Positions 43,055-52,641 of a DNA stretch of 62,775 bases are shown here, in pieces. The stretch lies in assembly GCA_012515615.1 (NCBI GenBank), contig JAAYYB010000333.1, positions 1 through 62,775 of the forward strand, written 5' to 3'. Under the pieces are notes generated by a model. That model had not been told where the DNA came from and did no database searches. It saw nothing but the letters and a program-made list of their open reading frames with translations. The position numbers were made by a program, and so were the translations under genes. Origin of the DNA: Fibrobacter sp. Its GTDB lineage: Bacteria; Fibrobacterota; Chitinivibrionia; Chitinivibrionales; Chitinispirillaceae. Position 1 is the first letter of the stretch. Each line of letters opens with the position of its first letter.

Positions 43055-44755
43055 TCATCTTATATCCTCTACCAGAACGACTCTCAGGAGCTCTTCGGGG
43101 GTAGTGATTCCCTGCTCTATTTTTGAGATACCATCATTGATAAGTGATTTAAATCCCTCTTCACGCAATGTTTTACGTAATACACTGTCGGGTGTGTCAT
43201 CAGCTATCAATGTACGGATCTTTTCATTTACTGTAATAAGCTCAAAAACGCCTACTCTTCCTTTGTATCCGGTTTTTTTGCACCTGTCACAACCTACTGC
43301 AGACCAGGATCGTGGGATGCTGTAGTTTCCAAGCAGTGATTCCCATTTGCGACGGACCTCACCTGAGATTTCGGCTTCCTTTTTACAATAGGGGCAAAGC
43401 ATTCTCACAAGCCGCTGGGCTATGATTGCCAGAAGAGATGATGAAATAAGAAAGCCCGGTATTTTCAGGTCTCTTAAACGCGTAATAGCCGAGATAGCAT
43501 CATTTGTATGTAGTGTCGATAGAACAAGATGTCCTGTCTGGGATGCCTGTACCGCTATTTGAGCGGTTTCTGTATCTCGTATTTCTCCCACCAGGATAAC
43601 ATCGGGATCCTGACGCAGTATTGAACGTAAAGCTGATGCGAAAGTTATTCCGGCTTTTTCATTTATCTGAACCTGATTTACTCCATCGAGCTTGTATTCA
43701 ATCGGGTTTTCCAGAGTGGTAATGTTTATTGCCTTGTGTCTTATCCTGTTCAGGCATGCAAAGAGTGTTGAGCTTTTGCCACTTCCTGTAGGGCCTGTCA
43801 CAAAAATCATTCCCTGCGGTTTTTCAACTATTTCCGAGAGCGCCGAAAGCTCCGCAGAAGGTATCCCCAGATTGTTCATGTCAAGCAGGGATTTGTCATG
43901 CTTGAGAATACGGATAACAGTTTTTTCCCCGTAGTGGGTTGGAAGAGTTGAGACGCGGAAATCAAATGCCTGAGATCCCACATTGTGCCTTATTCGCCCG
44001 TCCTGAGGAACGCGTTTTTCAGCGATGTCAAGATCAGCAAGGATCTTGATGCGTGAGGTCAGAGGAGAGTACATCCATTTTGAAACTTCTGAATACTGCT
44101 GCAGCATGCCATCTATACGGAACCTGATGAGTGCGTTGTTTTCACTGGGTTCAATATGAATATCTGATGCATCCAGTTTTATCGCCTCATTGAAAATCAA
44201 TGATGCCATCTTTACAACCGGTTCCGCTTCAGTTCTCTGGCGTATTTCCTCAAGTGATAATGATTCGTCTATCTGAAGCTGTTTTTCGTATTCACGTGAT
44301 ATCTTTCCGGCAAACTGTTTGAATGCAGTGTCACCCTCAAAAAGCTTCTGCTGAACCATTCTCATCTCAGACGGGGTAGTAAGGACAGCCTCTATAACTC
44401 TGTCGCTCAGAAGCCCTGTCTGCAGCAATGTGTCGAAATCTATCGGGTCAGTGACTGCAAGCCGTAATACTGATTCGCTGCTGTCAAGAGGGAGACATGA
44501 TCCGTTTTTAAATATATCAGAAGGCAGTTCCCTCAGAAGTTCAGTGCTGATCAGGTTTTTAATATCCGGAATAAATTCCATTGAAAACTGATCTGCAAGC
44601 GCCTCGAAAAATTCTCTTTCCGTAAAAAGGCCCTTTTTCAGCAGAATATCACCTAACCTGAAACCCTGCCTCTTTGCTTCCTGTGCAGCTTCTTCAATTT
44701 GTGACTCATGAAGCTGTGCTCTGCTCTGAATTATGGAACCGATTCTCTTTATCAT
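43055..44755 (-). CDS. GspE/PilB-type assembly ATPase
   Basis: 566 residues. The N-terminal MshEN domain (RLGDILLKKGLFTEREFFEALADQ) is followed by the ATPase core: SDIHIEPSENNALIRFRIDG, AEKRVPQDGRI, Walker A GPTGSGKSST, Asp box NITTLENPIEYKLDGVNQVQ, Walker B DPDVILVGEIRDTETA, and the His box TGHLVLSTLHTNDA. The zinc-binding tetracysteine site is present: CPYCKKE plus CDRCKKTGYKGR. It powers pseudopilus or pilus extension. It heads the minus-strand operon running down to 36398. No GspF/PilC platform, major (pseudo)pilin or prepilin peptidase is in the window, so those must be encoded elsewhere. Confidence 0.95.
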   Translation of the reverse strand: MIKRIGSIIQSRAQLHESQIEEAAQEAKRQGFRLGDILLKKGLFTEREFFEALADQFSMEFIPDIKNLISTELLRELPSDIFKNGSCLPLDSSESVLRLAVTDPIDFDTLLQTGLLSDRVIEAVLTTPSEMRMVQQKLFEGDTAFKQFAGKISREYEKQLQIDESLSLEEIRQRTEAEPVVKMASLIFNEAIKLDASDIHIEPSENNALIRFRIDGMLQQYSEVSKWMYSPLTSRIKILADLDIAEKRVPQDGRIRHNVGSQAFDFRVSTLPTHYGEKTVIRILKHDKSLLDMNNLGIPSAELSALSEIVEKPQGMIFVTGPTGSGKSSTLFACLNRIRHKAINITTLENPIEYKLDGVNQVQINEKAGITFASALRSILRQDPDVILVGEIRDTETAQIAVQASQTGHLVLSTLHTNDAISAITRLRDLKIPGFLISSSLLAIIAQRLVRMLCPYCKKEAEISGEVRRKWESLLGNYSIPRSWSAVGCDRCKKTGYKGRVGVFELITVNEKIRTLIADDTPDSVLRKTLREEGFKSLINDGISKIEQGITTPEELLRVVLVEDIR

Positions 44756-44890
44756 TAAACGTCACATTCCCGGGATTAATTTGGGTAGTACAGAGAAAAA
44801 TAACATTTGTTCAAACAGTATGCGAGTAAGGCGGGAGATTGGATGAGAAAAACTGGTTAAGTGAGCTGAGTGATAATAGAAAGTGTGATA

Positions 44891-45655
44891 TTACTTTACA
44901 ACTGTTCTATATGTAACCGGAGGAATATTGAAGTAGATTCTTACAAAAAGGCTGAAAGCAGACTCAAAATTTCTGCTGAAGGACATTTCCGGATTTCTAT
45001 TGCTGCTCTGAAGTTCGCGCTTCTGCCAGAGTTTTATCTGATAGGCAAGCTCTTTTGCAGCGATTCTTAGTTTGACCACATGATCAGGAGTAGACTTCCA
45101 GTAATCTATTCTCGCATCGGATTTAGGAGAATTCAAAGAGACATCAAATTCATTTTCCGGTATCCGGATGTTTGTATTTATATCCACAAGGGAGTTTCTG
45201 GATAAACAGATAAGTGCGTAGAATCCACGTAGAAAGCGTGGCAGGTAAGCATCCAGATAGAGACACTTTCCCCAGTTTTCGTTTTTGAGGTCTTTTTCGA
45301 GTTCCTCAAGAGTTGGTGTAAATGTTTTACAGACTCTGTTAATCTGCTTTGCCTCGAATTCAGTCAGGTAGTAGGCTTTTTCAAGAACTTCTCTGTAGAT
45401 GGTCTTCTCGGATCCGTGCTTGGTGTTTTTTATATAGGAGTCATCGGTGATAGTGATTAAAACCTGATCAGGATGGTTATCAAAAGTGATGCGAGCCCGT
45501 TTAATGGACCCGCTGCTTTTGTCAAAAGAAAGGGAAATCCTGGCCAGGTCGACAGGAAATTCTGTCCGGGGATGAAGTGCTATAGTACTATCGAAGCCGG
45601 CTGCAACCATTGAACAGAATATCAGTGGAATGGCCGGCATCAGAAGTAACTTCAT
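44891..45655 (-). CDS. Exported protein of unknown function
   Basis: 254 residues with a signal peptide (MKLLLMPAIPLIFCSMVAAG). No recognised domain. It is a mixed alpha/beta sequence with a central helical region (EKTIYREVLEKAYYLTEFEAKQI, ELEKDLKNENWGKCLYLDAYL, GFYALICLS) and a basic C-terminus. It lies between the P-loop ATPase gene (85 bases upstream) and gspE (135 bases downstream), all on the minus strand. A periplasmic accessory role in the secretion/pilus apparatus is possible by position alone. Confidence 0.6.
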   Translation of the reverse strand: MKLLLMPAIPLIFCSMVAAGFDSTIALHPRTEFPVDLARISLSFDKSSGSIKRARITFDNHPDQVLITITDDSYIKNTKHGSEKTIYREVLEKAYYLTEFEAKQINRVCKTFTPTLEELEKDLKNENWGKCLYLDAYLPRFLRGFYALICLSRNSLVDINTNIRIPENEFDVSLNSPKSDARIDYWKSTPDHVVKLRIAAKELAYQIKLWQKRELQSSNRNPEMSFSRNFESAFSLFVRIYFNIPPVTYRTVVK

Positions 45656-45740
45656 TATGATCTTCCCGTCTTTTCAGTTTTTTCCTCTGAAAAACTAAAA
45701 TAGTTCTTCCCGGGGCAGGACAAAACGGGATTGCTGCTAA

Positions 45741-46445
45741 TCAAGACTCTTCAGCAATTAAAAGAATCTGAGGATCGAGTTTCAGGTTCAGTTCTTCTGT
45801 CTGTGAAATCTCATGATCCTTTATCAGACTCAAACGTACGTAAGTGTCCTTTGGCTCAAGAAGAATAAGAACATCGATGTCGTTAATTAAATCTTTTAAC
45901 AGTTCCGGAACCCTGTTTGCAAGGAGCTTTCCTTCTCTGTGCAGAGTGGCACTGAACCATATTTCGATACCCATATCCATTGCAAACTTCTTGAAGCTGC
46001 TGAATTCTTCTGCAGAAACCTTTGTGAAATCATAGCCGTCAACTATTATCATGTCAGCTAAGAAATTCCCGTCCTGAATAAGCGAGCGGATACTTTTCTG
46101 AACCTGATCGGCTTTGATTCCGTCCTGCCGGAAATTCATGATAACTCTTCTTCTGATTATATCATCATGAATATCCATTGCGCTATCCAATTTATAGCGA
46201 TGAGCTATTTCCTCAAAGATATCCTCATACCAGGATACAATGTGGCTGGTATCAGGGGCAAAGGAGACATGAATCAGGTGCTTGCCCTGGAAAAGCTGAT
46301 CAGTAGCGATATGTACAAGGCAGGCTGTTTTGCCTGTGCCTTTCCTTGCAGCAATCACTCCGATATTACCTTTCCCGACCCCGCCTTGAGTTGTTTTTTC
46401 CAGAATCCTCAGTGGGCTCCTGGAGATAAGCTCGTGTTTTATCAT
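45741..46445 (-). CDS. P-loop ATPase of the RecA/KaiC-like superfamily, unknown role
   Basis: 234 residues, with AAGGAG seven bases before the ATG. A Walker A motif AARKGTGKTACLVHIA (about 33-48) is preceded by GNIGVIAARKG; the Walker B-like strand MIIVDGYDFT (about 133-142) and the following FSATLHREGK resemble DnaB/KaiC/RadA-type folds. No N-terminal or C-terminal extra domain. It starts 11 bases after fusA, suggesting co-transcription with that gene and perhaps with the secretion operon. Function is not assignable. Confidence 0.65.
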   Translation of the reverse strand: MIKHELISRSPLRILEKTTQGGVGKGNIGVIAARKGTGKTACLVHIATDQLFQGKHLIHVSFAPDTSHIVSWYEDIFEEIAHRYKLDSAMDIHDDIIRRRVIMNFRQDGIKADQVQKSIRSLIQDGNFLADMIIVDGYDFTKVSAEEFSSFKKFAMDMGIEIWFSATLHREGKLLANRVPELLKDLINDIDVLILLEPKDTYVRLSLIKDHEISQTEELNLKLDPQILLIAEES

Positions 46446-46456
46446 TGATGACTCCT

Positions 46457-48544
46457 TTACTTTCCTTTTTTAGCCTGGTTCTTTTTCTCCTGGAACTCTT
46501 TTTTCAACTCTTCTGCTATTGATGAGGGCACTTTGCCGTACTTCAGGAATTCCATAGTAAATTCAGCCTTACCCTGTGTAAGAGAGCGCAGAACTGTAGA
46601 GTAACCGAACATCTCACTGAGCGGTACTTCTGAATCAACTCTGGTGAAATTGCTCTCTTCTGTTGTGCTTATGATCACGCCGCGCCTCTGATTGACGCTT
46701 CCAAGAATATTCCCCTGGAATTCAACCGGTCCTTCAATTGAAACCTTCATTATAGGTTCCAGAATTTCAGGCTTGGCTTTCTCAAAAGCCTGCCAGAATC
46801 CACCGATCGCAGCCTGCTGGAAAGCGATATCGGAGGAGTCAACAGGGTGAAAGTTCCCGTCATCGATACTGAGCCTTACCCCCACGATCGGGAAACCGAT
46901 AACTTTGCCTTTGTGCAGACAGGATTTGAATCCTTTGTCACAAGAAGGAATATACTCGTTTGGAATGACTCCGCCTTTGATTTTATCAACAAACTCATAA
47001 TCCTTCTCAGGGTTGGGTTCCATAGTTCCCGCAACTCGTCCGAACTGACCTGCGCCACCGGTCTGCTTTTTATGAGTGTAATCAAAGTGCGCTGGCTGAG
47101 TGATAGTTTCTCTGTAGGCGACCTGGGGCATTCCTATCTCCAGCTCAACTTTGTACTCTCTTCTCATACGCTCGATATAAACGTCAAGATGCAGTTCGCC
47201 CATACCACGGATAATGGTTTCATTTGATTCCGGGTCAACGTATGTCTTGAATGTCGGATCTTCTTTGGTAAACCTGTTCAGGGCTTTTGAAATGTTATCT
47301 TCCGACTTCTTGTCTTTTGGTTTGATTGCCAGAGAAATAACAGGTTCCGGCACATACATTTTGGTCATTGTGACATTCAAACTGCTGTCGCAGAAGGTGT
47401 CACCTGAGGCACAGTCAATTCCAAACAGCGCGACGATATCACCGCAGGATGCCTCGCTTATATCTTCCATGGAGTTGGAATGCATTCGAATAAGCCTTCC
47501 GACCTTGAAAGTTTTGCCGCTTCTGGAATTGTAAACCTCAGAACCTTTTTTCATCGAGCCCTGATATATTCTGATATAGGTAAGCTGCCCATACTGTCCG
47601 TCTTCAAGTTTGAAAGCCAGAGCAACAAGCGGCTGGTTATTATCGGCCTTGATGGGGAAAGTGTCGCCATTTTTGCCCATGTCGTGGGCTTCATAAGGAA
47701 CTTCTGTCGGGTTGGGCAGATAATCTATAACACCGTCGAGCAGTTTTTGAATTCCTTTGTTTTTATAAGCTGAACCAACAAAAACAGGGGTAAGTTCAAG
47801 TGCCAGTGTTCCTTTACGGATTGCATCTTTAATCTGCTGAACTGTTTCCTTTCCTTCCAGATATGCCTCTGCAAGCTCATCAGAGAACATCGACACGGCA
47901 TCAAGCATCTCATCGCGCATCTCTTTTGCCTGGCCCTGAAGATCTGCAGGGATCTCATCTTCACGGACATCTCCGTCTTTGCCATCAAAATAGAAGGCCT
48001 TCATGGTGACCAGGTCTACAACACCTTCCAGCTTTTCCTCAAGACCGATCGGAATCTGCACCATGACAGCGTTATGCCCCAGTTTCTCTCTGAGCTGGTT
48101 TTTAACTCTGAAAGGATTGGCTCCTGACCTGTCGCATTTGTTCACAAAAGCCAGACGCGGTACCTTGTATCTTTTAAGCTGACGGTCAACGGTTATCGAC
48201 TGTGACTGTACGCCTCCAACCGAACAGAGTACAAGTATTGCTCCGTCAAGAACTCTCAGAGCTCTCTCAACTTCTATTGTAAAGTCAACGTGTCCGGGAG
48301 TATCAATCAGGTTGATCTCGTGATCTTTCCAGCAGACATTGGTGGCTGCAGATGCGATGGTTATACCACGCTCGCGCTCAAGTTCCATGGAATCCATCGT
48401 CGCGCCTACGCCATCCTTGCCTTTTACCTCATGGATAGCATGGATTTTCTTGCAATAGAAAAGGATTCGCTCGGACAGTGTCGTTTTTCCCGAGTCGATA
48501 TGCGCGCTGATACCGATGTTGCGCATTTTTGCGATGTTCGCCAT
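46457..48544 (-). CDS. fusA: Elongation factor G (spd/mitochondrial-type)
   Basis: 695 residues. GTPase-driven ribosome translocation. G1 [17 protein letters not shown], switch [14 protein letters not shown]3 DTPGHVDF, G4 NKCD, and domains II-V through [33 protein letters not shown] are complete. The [24 protein letters not shown] and [17 protein letters not shown] patterns match the EF-G1 subfamily of spirochaetes, planctomycetes, deltaproteobacteria and mitochondria rather than the common str-operon EF-G. NKCD replaces the usual NKMD. It is not next to rpsL, rpsG or tuf here. The leader carries GAGAGG before the ATG. Confidence 0.93.
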   Translation of the reverse strand: MANIAKMRNIGISAHIDSGKTTLSERILFYCKKIHAIHEVKGKDGVGATMDSMELERERGITIASAATNVCWKDHEINLIDTPGHVDFTIEVERALRVLDGAILVLCSVGGVQSQSITVDRQLKRYKVPRLAFVNKCDRSGANPFRVKNQLREKLGHNAVMVQIPIGLEEKLEGVVDLVTMKAFYFDGKDGDVREDEIPADLQGQAKEMRDEMLDAVSMFSDELAEAYLEGKETVQQIKDAIRKGTLALELTPVFVGSAYKNKGIQKLLDGVIDYLPNPTEVPYEAHDMGKNGDTFPIKADNNQPLVALAFKLEDGQYGQLTYIRIYQGSMKKGSEVYNSRSGKTFKVGRLIRMHSNSMEDISEASCGDIVALFGIDCASGDTFCDSSLNVTMTKMYVPEPVISLAIKPKDKKSEDNISKALNRFTKEDPTFKTYVDPESNETIIRGMGELHLDVYIERMRREYKVELEIGMPQVAYRETITQPAHFDYTHKKQTGGAGQFGRVAGTMEPNPEKDYEFVDKIKGGVIPNEYIPSCDKGFKSCLHKGKVIGFPIVGVRLSIDDGNFHPVDSSDIAFQQAAIGGFWQAFEKAKPEILEPIMKVSIEGPVEFQGNILGSVNQRRGVIISTTEESNFTRVDSEVPLSEMFGYSTVLRSLTQGKAEFTMEFLKYGKVPSSIAEELKKEFQEKKNQAKKGK

Positions 48545-48885
48545 AAAAAAAGCCTCTCACTAAAAAAACGTTTTCGGTCTGCTTCCGGCAGATGCCGGAA
48601 ACTGACATTTTACCATTATTTCCACTGATTTTGCATCCGATTTAATTCAGAGCTGGCGACCCGGCAGGCTATACTACTCCCCCTCCCGGAATTATCCGGT
48701 GAGATCGTAAGTAAAGGCAGGTTTAATTCAGTGGCCGAGAAATATAGTATGTGCTTCCGAAAAAAACCATCATAAAACGATGGCGATTCAAAAATAACTG
48801 TACAGATTTGCGGCTCGAAATATTTTAACTGTGCCTAATAGTACATTTTTGATTCTGCAGAATACGGATCAGGACGGAACAAGTT
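48545..48885. other. Divergent intergenic region between fusA and the glycosyltransferase gene
   Basis: 341 bases without a supported gene. It must hold the divergent promoters. A weak CCATC/GATGG stem is visible near 48769-48785. A run of C (CCCCCTCCC) near 48680 is the only compositional oddity. No terminator or RNA gene found. Confidence 0.6.
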
Positions 48886-49959
48886 GTGCATATTGTTTAT
48901 TTTATTACGGCTCATGGGTATGGTCACGCTGTAAGATCTGCCGCCATTGCAAACAGAATCTCCCATGAAATAAAAATCACTTTCCGGTCAAATATCCCTT
49001 CCACCTTCTTTCATGAAGAACTCTCAAGACCCTTTTCATGTGTACCGGGGGAATTTGACTGCGGCTGCATCCAGTCCAGCGGCGTGACTGTCGATATGGA
49101 AAAGACTCTCTCTGCATACAACTCTATCGCTCAAAAAAATTCAACACTGCTGCAAAAAGAACTCTCATGGTGCAGAGAAAACAGGGCAGACTGCATAGTA
49201 AGTGATATTACCCCTTTTGCCTTTGAAGTCGCCCGGAACCTTGGGGTACCCTCTGTTGCAGTTTCAAATTTTACCTGGCTCGATATTTACCGGGAATATG
49301 CAGAGTACTATCCGGAGTACCTGCCTCTTTTGAAGCAAATCTGCGTTCAGTACAGCTTTGCAGACCTGCTCCTTGCGCTTGAACCATCTCTGCAGATGCC
49401 ATATTTCAGGGAAAGGAAAACTGTTCCTGTGGTCGGCAGAAGAGGCACTAACGTCAAAGAACAGGTGTTTAAAAAATACGGCATAAGTCCCGGAAAAAAA
49501 TTGGGACTCATATACATCGGAGACTTTGGGATGAGCGGGGCAGCCTGGGAAAGACTCGCTGAATTTAAAGACTGGGAGTTCATAGGGCTTAATCCCTTGT
49601 CACCAGGCCCGTCAAACTATCACATAATCGATAAAAAAAACTTCAGGTATCAGGACCTTACAGCATCTTCCGATCTGGTTATAAGTAAGCTGGGTTATGG
49701 TGTCGTTTCAGAATGCTTTCTTAACGGCGTACCGCTTCTTTACCTTCCAAGGAAACATTTTGCTGAATACTCTATACTCGAAAAAGCAGTTTCAGATTGG
49801 GGCGGGGGAACATGTCTTACAGAGGAGAAGTTCCTGAGCCTGAGCTGGAAAGAGCCTCTTAAGTGTATTGCCGCCATGACTGAGCTGCCCGCACTTCATT
49901 CTGACGGGGCAGAAATCTGTGCGTCTTCTATTGAGAGTATGTTGAAAGACTCTGTTTAG
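48886..49959 (+). CDS. GT-B-fold glycosyltransferase-like protein (arabinokinase N-domain type)
   Basis: 357 residues from a GTG at 48886, with a CAGGACGGA purine run upstream. The N-terminal motif VYFITAHGYGHAVRSAAIAN and the C-terminal SDLVISKLGYGVVSECFLNGVPLLYLP resemble the UDP-glycosyltransferase / MurG-like domain found at the N-terminus of plant L-arabinokinase and in free-standing bacterial proteins. A C-terminal GHMP kinase is absent. LGYGVVSE supplies the nucleotide-binding loop. The acceptor and donor are unknown. The gene is solitary, with MITE-like copy 2 immediately downstream. Confidence 0.8.
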   Translation: MHIVYFITAHGYGHAVRSAAIANRISHEIKITFRSNIPSTFFHEELSRPFSCVPGEFDCGCIQSSGVTVDMEKTLSAYNSIAQKNSTLLQKELSWCRENRADCIVSDITPFAFEVARNLGVPSVAVSNFTWLDIYREYAEYYPEYLPLLKQICVQYSFADLLLALEPSLQMPYFRERKTVPVVGRRGTNVKEQVFKKYGISPGKKLGLIYIGDFGMSGAAWERLAEFKDWEFIGLNPLSPGPSNYHIIDKKNFRYQDLTASSDLVISKLGYGVVSECFLNGVPLLYLPRKHFAEYSILEKAVSDWGGGTCLTEEKFLSLSWKEPLKCIAAMTELPALHSDGAEICASSIESMLKDSV

Positions 49960-50000
49960 CTTGAAAAAAACTTTCCTGCATTAATATAATGTTATAAATA

Positions 50001-50156
50001 ACTTATGCACCCGGATCAGGGCGAATTGCACTTATCCCTTGTGCATAAAGGCTTTAATAAATCCGGATGTACCACCAGTATGGTGCAACTGTGATTTGTC
50101 TAAACCTTTATACCGCAAGGTCTAAATGCATTTTGTTCATTTCCGGATGCATAAGT
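50001..50156. repeat. Palindromic MITE-like repeat, copy 2 of 3
   Basis: Begins ACTTATGCACCCGGATCAGG and ends TTCCGGATGCATAAGT, imperfect terminal inverted repeats. The internal blocks GTGCATAAAGG, GGATGTACCACCAGTATGG and AAGGTCTAAATGCA match copies at 13811 and 53426. The inner hairpin (AAATCC...GATTT) is degraded compared with copy 3. It ends about 40 bases before the GTG start of the FapA-like gene, so it may influence its leader. Confidence 0.8.
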
Positions 50157-50194
50157 CGGGTAATTAAAAAACTGCGGTATCGAAGGCTGAGTCT

Positions 50195-51814
50195 GTGAAA
50201 AACCCTTTAGAACAGTTTTTTGCAATTGAAGAGCGCCCTGATGGCCTCTATATTAAATTGACCGGGATTGAAAGAGATTCTATCCGGGTTGAGCATGTTA
50301 TTGAATTGCTTGATGAGGTAATGGTGCTTAATATGGATGAGGCTCTGTTAAAGGCTGCAGTAGCGGAAGCCACTGGGGAATTTCAGTTTGTAGGACCACT
50401 TTTTGAATACTATGATCCCGAAATTGAAAACTTCGTTGATTTGAAAATTTCTCCTCAAAAAGCCAGCCTGAATGTAAGCGCGGAATATCTGAACGTTGAA
50501 GGCCGGAAAATTTCAGAGAATATGATCCTTTGTCTTCTTAAAAAAAAGGGGATCACGCACGGCATAATCGCAGAAGCCATAAAGTCTATGGTTGAGCAGA
50601 AAATATTCGATACCGCTGTGGAAATCGCCAGGGCAACACCTCCGGAAAATGGTCAGGATGCACTTATAGAGCTGAAAGTGCTTGTCAATCCCGAAATACA
50701 TCCGCACATAAGGGAAAACGGCAGTGTCGATTACCGCAATATCCAGACATTTACATCAGTGAGCAAGGATCAGGTGCTTGCGGTAAAAACCTTCCCGACA
50801 GTCGGTAAACCAGGAACCTCAGTCAACGGAAAGCCGATTCCGCCGCTTGCAGGAAAGGACAAACAGCTTCCGTGCGGACGCAATACCGAGATCGTCGATG
50901 AGGGTAAGGCGCTGGTTGCTTTAAAAACAGGAATATTATGTCTTGAGGGTTACCTGCTCAGTGTTGTTGAATTGCTTCATATTTCCGGAGATGTCGATTT
51001 CAGTGTTGGAAATATAAAATACTCAGGCGATGTACTTGTAAACAGAAATGTCCTGCCCGGTTTTACAATTGAGGCAGACGGTAATATTCATATCAAGGGT
51101 GATATCGAATCGGCACGGCTTATATCCAGAAACGGACACGTCACTGTGGAGAAGGGGATAATCGGCAAGAATGACACTCTTGTCAGTGCCAAAACCGGAG
51201 TGCAGATCTCCTTTGCACAGGAGAGCCGCATAATGTCAGAGGGAACTATAAGCGTCAATAAATACCTGCTGCACTGTGAGTGCATCTGTGCCGCTCTGGA
51301 AGCCGCCTCGGCGGGCTGCAACATAATAGGAGGGGTAATTAAAGCGGAAAACCAGATATCGGCTCGTCATGTGGGAAATGAACAGGGAACATCGACCAGA
51401 ATAATATTATATGACAAGCAGAAAGCAATGCTGGAAGAAAAGTTAAAGAAGCTCATAGAACTTGAAGCAAAGCTCATGACCGAAATTCAGCCAGTTGAAA
51501 AACAGTTGAAAGCCAGGGCTTCGGTGCTCAAACGTACCGGGGAATCGGCTTCTGGCCAAGTTAAAGAAGATGTAAAGAAACTGGTGGATACTTACAATGA
51601 CCTGAACCGAAAGATCAAGTATATACAACGGAACAAAGAGTCGCTGAAGGTGGAGATCGCTACACCAAGGGAATACAAGGGATACATAAAGGTACACGGA
51701 AATGGATATCCCGGAACAGAAATAAATCTTTACGGAAGCATTGAACACCTTAGAGGTAAAATCTCTAACCGGAGTTTCAGGCTTAACGAAGAAAATTTAG
51801 TGGTTTCTGAATAA
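50195..51814 (+). CDS. FapA-like (DUF342) protein
   Basis: 539 residues from GTG 50195, with GAAGG upstream. FapA-family organization: an N-terminal beta-rich region, a central right-handed beta-helix (ISGDVDFSVGNIKYSGDVLVN, TIEADGNIHIKGDIESARLI, VTVEKGIIGKNDTLVSAKT) and a long coiled coil (about 405-485) before a final beta segment. Family members are associated with flagellar placement and cell-surface regulation in Gram-negative bacteria, but the biochemical role is not established. It lies 15 bases upstream of the tandem STAS gene and is likely co-transcribed with it. Confidence 0.9.
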   Translation: MKNPLEQFFAIEERPDGLYIKLTGIERDSIRVEHVIELLDEVMVLNMDEALLKAAVAEATGEFQFVGPLFEYYDPEIENFVDLKISPQKASLNVSAEYLNVEGRKISENMILCLLKKKGITHGIIAEAIKSMVEQKIFDTAVEIARATPPENGQDALIELKVLVNPEIHPHIRENGSVDYRNIQTFTSVSKDQVLAVKTFPTVGKPGTSVNGKPIPPLAGKDKQLPCGRNTEIVDEGKALVALKTGILCLEGYLLSVVELLHISGDVDFSVGNIKYSGDVLVNRNVLPGFTIEADGNIHIKGDIESARLISRNGHVTVEKGIIGKNDTLVSAKTGVQISFAQESRIMSEGTISVNKYLLHCECICAALEAASAGCNIIGGVIKAENQISARHVGNEQGTSTRIILYDKQKAMLEEKLKKLIELEAKLMTEIQPVEKQLKARASVLKRTGESASGQVKEDVKKLVDTYNDLNRKIKYIQRNKESLKVEIATPREYKGYIKVHGNGYPGTEINLYGSIEHLRGKISNRSFRLNEENLVVSE

Positions 51815-51829
51815 CAAAGGTCGATATTT

Positions 51830-52537
51830 ATGATTATAAAAGAAGTACCTGCCGAGGAGAGATTCGGTGATCTGTGGGTGGAGTTGCCCGATGCTATAAC
51901 CATGTACAACAGCAGGGAAATCGAGGCTGTTATCAGGAAAAAGATGAGCAGCAATATAAAACGCGTAGTGCTCAATCTTTCAAAAACCTACAATCTGTTC
52001 AGTTCCGGACTGCGACTGATGCTTACTTTGCGTAAGAGAATCATGTTCAGGGGGGGGGACCTGGTGCTTGTAAATGTATCTGCAAGTATCCGCGAACTGC
52101 TTACTGATATGAATCTTGATAAAGTGTTTCAAATCTTCTCAACTGAGGTCGAATTTGAAGTTCTTCATGAGGACGTCTGGAATCAGAAAAGTTCGCAGAT
52201 CGAAGGGAAGTTTATATTCCTGGCACAGGTGGAGAATAAAATCTGCCATATAACTCTTTCGGGTGAAATGGTAGATGGACAGGATTTTTCAAAATGCCGG
52301 CAGTTTAAGCCGCAGCCTGGAACGGATGTCTTTGTGATTGACTTCTCCTCTCTTGACATGATCGATGCTTCCGGTTCTTCTATCCTGCTTGATCTGATAT
52401 CCGCCATAAATACCACCGGTGCATCGTGTAGAGGATTTGGTGCCGCAGAGATGGTTAGGGGAACTCTTGAACTGTTTGATGTAGAGAGGCTTGTAACCTT
52501 TTATAAAGATGAAAAATCGGCATTGGTCGCAAAATAG
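51830..52537 (+). CDS. Tandem STAS-domain protein (anti-sigma-factor antagonist-like)
   Basis: 235 residues with two STAS domains. The first (about 1-112) has WVELPDAITMYNSREIEAVI, VVLNLSKTYNLFSSGLRLML and GGDLVLVNVS. The second (about 125-233) has CHITLSGEMVDGQD, FVIDFSSLDMIDASGSSILL and CRGFGAAEMVRGTLELFDV. The second keeps DASGSS, with Ser in the phospho-acceptor position; the first has FSSGLRL. Such proteins are phosphorylated by RsbW/SpoIIAB-type kinases or act in chemosensory arrays. A nine-G run at 52050-52058 lies in domain one. Coupled to the FapA-like gene upstream. Confidence 0.85.
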   Translation: MIIKEVPAEERFGDLWVELPDAITMYNSREIEAVIRKKMSSNIKRVVLNLSKTYNLFSSGLRLMLTLRKRIMFRGGDLVLVNVSASIRELLTDMNLDKVFQIFSTEVEFEVLHEDVWNQKSSQIEGKFIFLAQVENKICHITLSGEMVDGQDFSKCRQFKPQPGTDVFVIDFSSLDMIDASGSSILLDLISAINTTGASCRGFGAAEMVRGTLELFDVERLVTFYKDEKSALVAK

Positions 52538-52641
52538 AGGATGCGGAAGGAAAATCAAATTTATATTCCTGATTAAATCGATTTACAAATCAGGTCATAA
52601 AGTTTTTTTTAACAGATAATAATGGCTGGGGAAACCGAAAC

